Position numbers and translations under genes: made by a program. Shown piece after piece: positions 59,688 to 64,000 of a stretch of DNA of 64,000 bases. The stretch spans positions 1,798,001 to 1,862,000 of the forward strand of contig JBANDB010000009.1 of the NCBI GenBank assembly GCA_037576215.1, given 5' to 3'. The notes beneath the pieces are model-generated. The model saw only the letters and a program-made list of their open reading frames with translations. It was not told where the DNA came from and did not search any database. Each line of letters opens with the position of its first letter. Positions within the stretch are counted from its first letter, which is position 1. Origin of the DNA: Armillaria gallica (Eukaryota > Basidiomycota > Agaricomycetes > Agaricales > Physalacriaceae).

Positions 59688-62373
59688 TCAATCTGTCTTC
59701 ATCCCCAAGAACTCTTCCATACTAGCCATGTATGTGCCGAAATCTTGATACTCCTCCGACGAAGGCATATTGTTGCCTAATTTAATAAGCATGGAAGCCA
59801 GGGTCATTGAACTGAACGACCCACCCGATACCCCGACGCTCTCACCGATGCCCGCTGCTATCATATATTCATCCAACGATGAGCCACCTGATAACAGGTT
59901 CCCAACGCCGTAAGCATGATCCCCCATCATTAGTTCACTGGTATACAATGGTAGGGTCCAGTCTTCTGTGTTTCCTACGGGGATAGTCTCCGGATTCAGC
60001 GGGAAACTCTGCTCAACACCGGCGTCGCGTCCGCGTTTCTTAGTTGGTTCGCTGCCCGGGTCGCCGGTAGGAACGTTACTCTCATACAGTTCTCGGATGA
60101 TATCACTTTTTCAAGTCAGCGAACAAAAACTAGCGCCTTTAGCAAAGTACGCACTAATACCGCCCCGCGACAAGGTATCTATCCTCATATTTACGCATGA
60201 CGTTCATACATTTGAACACATCTTCCATTGTCCTACTTGGATTTGTCGATAGGCCTAAGCGTTTACCACCCCAAAGATTCAGTAGGAGTACCAGGGCCGA
60301 ATGGAATACTGCCACCAGTATATTTGGAAGCGCGATTATCCTGGTCTTTGCATGGATGTCTACGATGTGGCTGCACGATCGAGCAGCGTTGGCACATATA
60401 GAAAGAGATGGGAAACCACTGTTCAGCTTCCCAGGGTCTTTGCTCTCATTGGGACTCGGTATGAACTTCCGGTGAACTTGCATCTGAACCCAGTAATACG
60501 TAGAGTAGAGGAGCGCGGATTGGTCGAAGTGGTATTGATTTGACTTGTGTGGATCCCAGCGCACTGTAACAAAATCAGTACATATATTTTATGAAAATGA
60601 GGTCGTCACAATGATCAGGAATGGAGTCAATCCACTTGTTGAGGGCTGAATCGAGCTCGACGGCAATATTCTGGTGCCATTCAGGCGTAGATATCGCGTC
60701 CCAATATGCAGAGCGCTTCATAGTGTACTGCACTTGACGGTGGGTAAAATGAAACTCAAGCAACAGATTGACTTACGATGGTTACCTGCGCAAAGCTGAG
60801 GATATCCAAGAGTTTGATATGGAGAATCCATGCCTTCACATCTGCCGGTTTGTGAGAAGGCTGAGTCCATGGATTTTCCGGGTCGGCTAGGACTTCCCCT
60901 GGCCAGTAATCATCATCTACTTCCAAGGGAAGTTCCACGTCGAAGCTGTAGAGAGGCTTCATTGGTGAAAATGTGAAGAGGACCAAGTGTGTGTACGCAC
61001 TGCTCAGAAGTCGTTGCCCTTGGTCTGCCAACAAACGCGCTAACGATGACGTCTGTGATAACCAGCACCCAGAAGATTCTCTTCCACAACTCATCTTCCG
61101 TCGTCCACTCTTTCAAGGTTTTAACACGCTTCCTGTGCGCTCCGACGTCCTGAGCTAACCGTACGCCTACTCCGATGAGAAGAAAGCTTGTTTCAGGTGT
61201 CGTTGTCCCATACAGGAACAAGACCATCATAGGGTACAACTGCAGTTCCCATAATGTTGCCGGTGCTGAGAATCTCGACAGGTGTATAGGTCGCAGTTGA
61301 AGATACCACTCCCATCCAGCTTGAGCCGGTGGTCCGACGCGAGGATCATCCGAGTGTCGCGAGGCAACTGCACATACCCCAAGAATGAGGTTACCAAAAT
61401 CGCGCGCTGAGAAATGCGTTCCTGCAGCAATCTCGCGGCGGAACGTAGGACCATGTAGAATGAAGAAATGCGCGTTTGTCGTGTTGAGGAAGATGGAGAC
61501 AAGATGATCTAAAATGTCTGGAGGAGGAAACCTGAGAGGAGGTACATCTTCCGGGATTGGACGTTGCCATGGGTAAACTGTCCAGAAGTGGGGTCGGCGG
61601 AGGTCAAGAGCTGGAGTAATCGGTGATGAGTTATTGTAGGCATTCTTCATCTCTATGGCACTCTTCATAAGCATCATGCCGCTTGATGTACCGAAATGTC
61701 GAACGTCCCTTGTATTTATGGTAAAGCGGCGAAGTGCGTCAACGAAGTCCGAGTCGTTGGCTTCGTCATTGTCAGAAGGGCATTCAGCGGTCTGGGATGT
61801 TTGTGGAGGGGCTGAAGGGACTAGGCTGAGACTTTTTGCTACAGAAAGATCTGCTTCAAGCTGCCGTACATAGCACGCGAGGTCGACTAGGATTGCACGG
61901 ACGAGGGTATTGTCACTAGGAACAACATAAGGTATAGTGTCGGAGAGGATTGCGCTGATATAGACTTGAAGGTCATCCTTGACAGTCTCGTGCTGGGCAG
62001 ATGCAATATGTGACATTCGACCCTACGTGGTTTTTTTAATCATTGAATGAAAGACCACGAGTTGACGAACATACGGACTTTGGCTGACGCAGCGATATGA
62101 GTACATTCCAAGCCGAAAGCTACGCAGTTTGAGCATTTCTTTCCTGGCATATTCGCGCTGTCGCCTGATATTGTAAAACATGACTTTTTGCAGTTGATTG
62201 CTAGCGCTCAACACTTACATCGAACTGATATACCGTCAGTGTTGACATCCTAGTTGAAATGAATGCGGAAGCGTACTTTTCTTCTGTCTGCAGATATCGC
62301 AGGCGCCTTGTAATCGTCGTTTCTTATAACGAGGAACGGTGGGCCGCTGTGATGATTCCGGCTCTTCGAACAT
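59688..62373 (-). CDS. Zn2Cys6 fungal transcription factor, 772 aa, with a 6-nt micro-exon
   Basis: The model is complement(join(59688..60105,60161..60563,60610..60727,60777..60945,61001..62022,62079..62164,62219..62224,62277..62373)), 2319 nt. The zinc cluster uses C25, C28, C35, C45, C48 and C55 (GACDICRQKKIRCDSANMPG, then CSNCVAFGLEC). The IRC part is encoded by a 6-nt exon, ttcgat, between 52 and 54 bp introns. The middle homology region shows GTHFSARDFGNLILGVCAVA, QAGWEWYLQLRPI, GVRLAQDVGAHRKR and FWVLVITDVIVSAFVGRPRA. This architecture (CDICR.KK.RCD.A) is common in agaricomycete regulators related to XlnR/Ara1-type factors, but the target is unknown. It is a close paralogue of the divergent gene starting at 62802. 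Confidence 0.92.
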
Positions 62374-62801
62374 GGCGGTTCAGGTAAAGGTAATGTGGCA
62401 CTGCCACGATAACAAGAAGTTGAAGAGAGCCGTGATCAACTGTGATCGTTCTAGATTTGATTCATTTGAAGTATTGGAGTTAGAGCAATGCATGTCCGCG
62501 TGAATTACTCCGCGTCCCAAGTTAGATGAGACTGGAATTGGAAGTCAAGAAAAAGTTCGAACCGGGCCGGTATGGCCACACTTGCCATTATGAATCTTGG
62601 CTTCCGACCTTCATCTGCCTATCGCGGTGTAGTTACTACTCGAAATTGTACTACAGAAGAAATCACGCCTCTTAACACGAAATTGACGTGGAGGGTGAAA
62701 CAAGGTCGGCGCTGCGCAGTCGTGGTCTTGGCATAATCAACTTCCAGTGCTAAGTACTTATATATGGCAGTGCTGTCGACTCCTACATTCATCCCTACAA
62801 C
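62374..62801. promoter_or_regulatory. Shared divergent promoter of two paralogous regulators
   Basis: These 428 bp separate the start codons of two head-to-head Zn2Cys6 genes. A TATATA (about 62759-62764) sits about 40 bp before the plus-strand ATG. I could not single out a zinc-cluster binding palindrome. Joint control or mutual regulation is an inference from the layout. Confidence 0.55.
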
Positions 62802-64000
62802 ATGTCTGAACCTGGCGAAGGGACTGGCCCTACGCCTTCCAAGCAACGCCGTTTGCAAGGTGCTTGCGACATATGCAGGAGCAAAAAAAGTGAGTACAAG
62901 TTTTATTCCCTCGCTACGTCAGCGCGCTAATTAGGAGCAGTTCGATGTACGTGAATGAGCGTTTTATACACTGAACCAGTGTTTATGCCCTATACTAGGC
63001 GATAGTGCAAAAATGCCAGGAAACAAATGCTCGAATTGCGTAGCATTTGGTGAGGAATGTACACATCTTGCTGTCATGGCGAAGAAGGTCGGTATCTATT
63101 TGGTTCACCTTCTCTTTTTCTCATCTGAATAGCTCTTGCATAGGGTCGGATACGCATGCACTATCAACCTCCATCTATTCCAGCCCCAAAGACAGACTTG
63201 CAAGACCATATCAATGCCATTCTCTCATCAAGTGCGCCTTACAACGTTCCTAATGCACACACTCCAATCCTGGTGGACCTTGCGCGCTATGTACGGCAGC
63301 TTGAGGCCGAGCTTGCTGCGGCCAAGAATCAGACATCACTGCCTTCTGCGTCCCCTTCTTCCAGTGCTAACACCGACCCTGTTTCCTCTGATGAAGAACC
63401 TGAAAGCTATGAGTTGACTGATGCCCTTCGTCGTTTTTCCATTGGTCTCAGGGGCATCCGACATTTTGGTAAATCTAGCGGAATGATGCTCATAAAGAGT
63501 GCCATAGAGATGAAGCTTGCATATGATAAGTCAGCGCCTGCAACTTCAGCTTTTCGTCGACCCCAGTTCTGGACAGTCCATCCTTGGCAGTGTCCTATTC
63601 CTGAGGACGTTCTTCCTCTCAGGTTTCCTCCTCCCGACCTCCTCGATCATTTAGTCTCCGTTTTCCTAAACACAACAAACCTGCACATCTACCTCCTCCA
63701 CGGTCCTACATTCCGTCGTCAGATAGCCGCTGGGACGCATCTCACGTCGCGTAACTTTGGAAACCTTGTCTTGGGAGTTTGCGCGTGTGCGGCCCGCCAT
63801 TCGGATGATCCTCGTGTCGGACCTCTTGATCAAGCTGGATGGGAGTGGTATCTTCAGCTACGACCTATCCATTTATCCCAATTCTCAAATTCGACGACGC
63901 TCTGGGAACTTCAGCTTGTGCCGTTGATGGTTTTGTTTTTGTACGGAACGACGTCACCTCAACCTTGTTTCGTGCTCATTGGGTTGGGAGTTCGAATGGC
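62802..64000 (+). CDS. Zn2Cys6 fungal transcription factor, paralogue of the divergent gene, 3' end outside window
   Basis: The model is join(62802..62889,62941..62946,62999..63087,63144..>64000). The zinc cluster uses C22, C25, C32, C42, C45 and C52 (GACDICRSKKIRCDSAKMPG, then CSNCVAFGEEC). As in the minus-strand paralogue, IRC depends on the 6-nt exon ttcgat, here between a gtgagt intron of 51 bp and a gtacgt intron of 52 bp. Shared blocks include ARYVRQLEAEL, IRHFGKSSGMMLIKSAIEMK, RPQFWTVHPWQCPIPEDVLP, NLHIYLLHGPTFRRQIAAGT and WELQLVPLMVLFLYGTT. The two proteins are similar across the whole visible length, so they are a tandem inverted duplication rather than two unrelated regulators. The C-terminal half lies beyond the window. 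Confidence 0.92.

Overview
This window is nuclear DNA from a filamentous basidiomycete, most likely an agaricomycete mushroom-former. The evidence is 45-60 bp GT-AG introns at high density (up to 23 in one gene), short TATA-to-ATG promoters, and families typical of that group: DUF4470/MYND proteins, Zn2Cys6 regulators, F-box proteins, serine/proline-rich orphans and multi-pass orphans. Genes lie on both strands with no operons. I rebuilt spliced models by hand and used total coding length (divisible by three) plus conserved motifs as checks.

Left part (1-21.6 kb): a methionine/amino-acid permease (cut by the left edge), a GATA-finger protein with a long Arg/Glu repeat, a serine-rich orphan, an F-box protein and a small orphan. 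These are followed by a large Zn2Cys6 transcription factor (839 aa), a mitochondrial 2-oxoacid dehydrogenase E1 of the DHTKD1 type (935 aa, 24 exons), a single-pass membrane protein and an APP1-type phosphatidate phosphatase.

Middle (21.6-46.6 kb): a 245-249 bp TA-flanked MITE, a MYND/DUF4470 protein, an EF-hand MscS-type mechanosensitive channel, a 15-exon MFS transporter, a mitochondrial flavin-reductase-like protein, a multi-pass orphan, a serine/arginine-rich membrane orphan, a 3-carboxymuconate-cyclase-like beta-propeller lactonase and a nuclear-type basic orphan.

Right part (46.6-64 kb): a gene-poor 5 kb stretch with a tRNA-like remnant and a hAT-like MITE, a divergent protein-kinase-like gene, SEC72, the DEAD-box helicase DED1, and two paralogous Zn2Cys6 regulators facing away from each other across a 428 bp promoter; the second is cut by the right edge.

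The most unusual signals are these. (1) Micro-exons of 3, 5, 6, 6 and 6 nt: three sit inside the DNA-binding zinc clusters of the regulators and two inside the catalytic core of the dehydrogenase. Two internal introns use GC donors, one of them next to a micro-exon. (2) Five otherwise convincing genes, including the essential helicase DED1, carry six one-base frame breaks, mostly in short C or T runs. That pattern looks more like uncorrected sequencing indels than decay. The genes otherwise look like ordinary housekeeping and regulatory content; I see no biosynthetic cluster, CRISPR array or rRNA.
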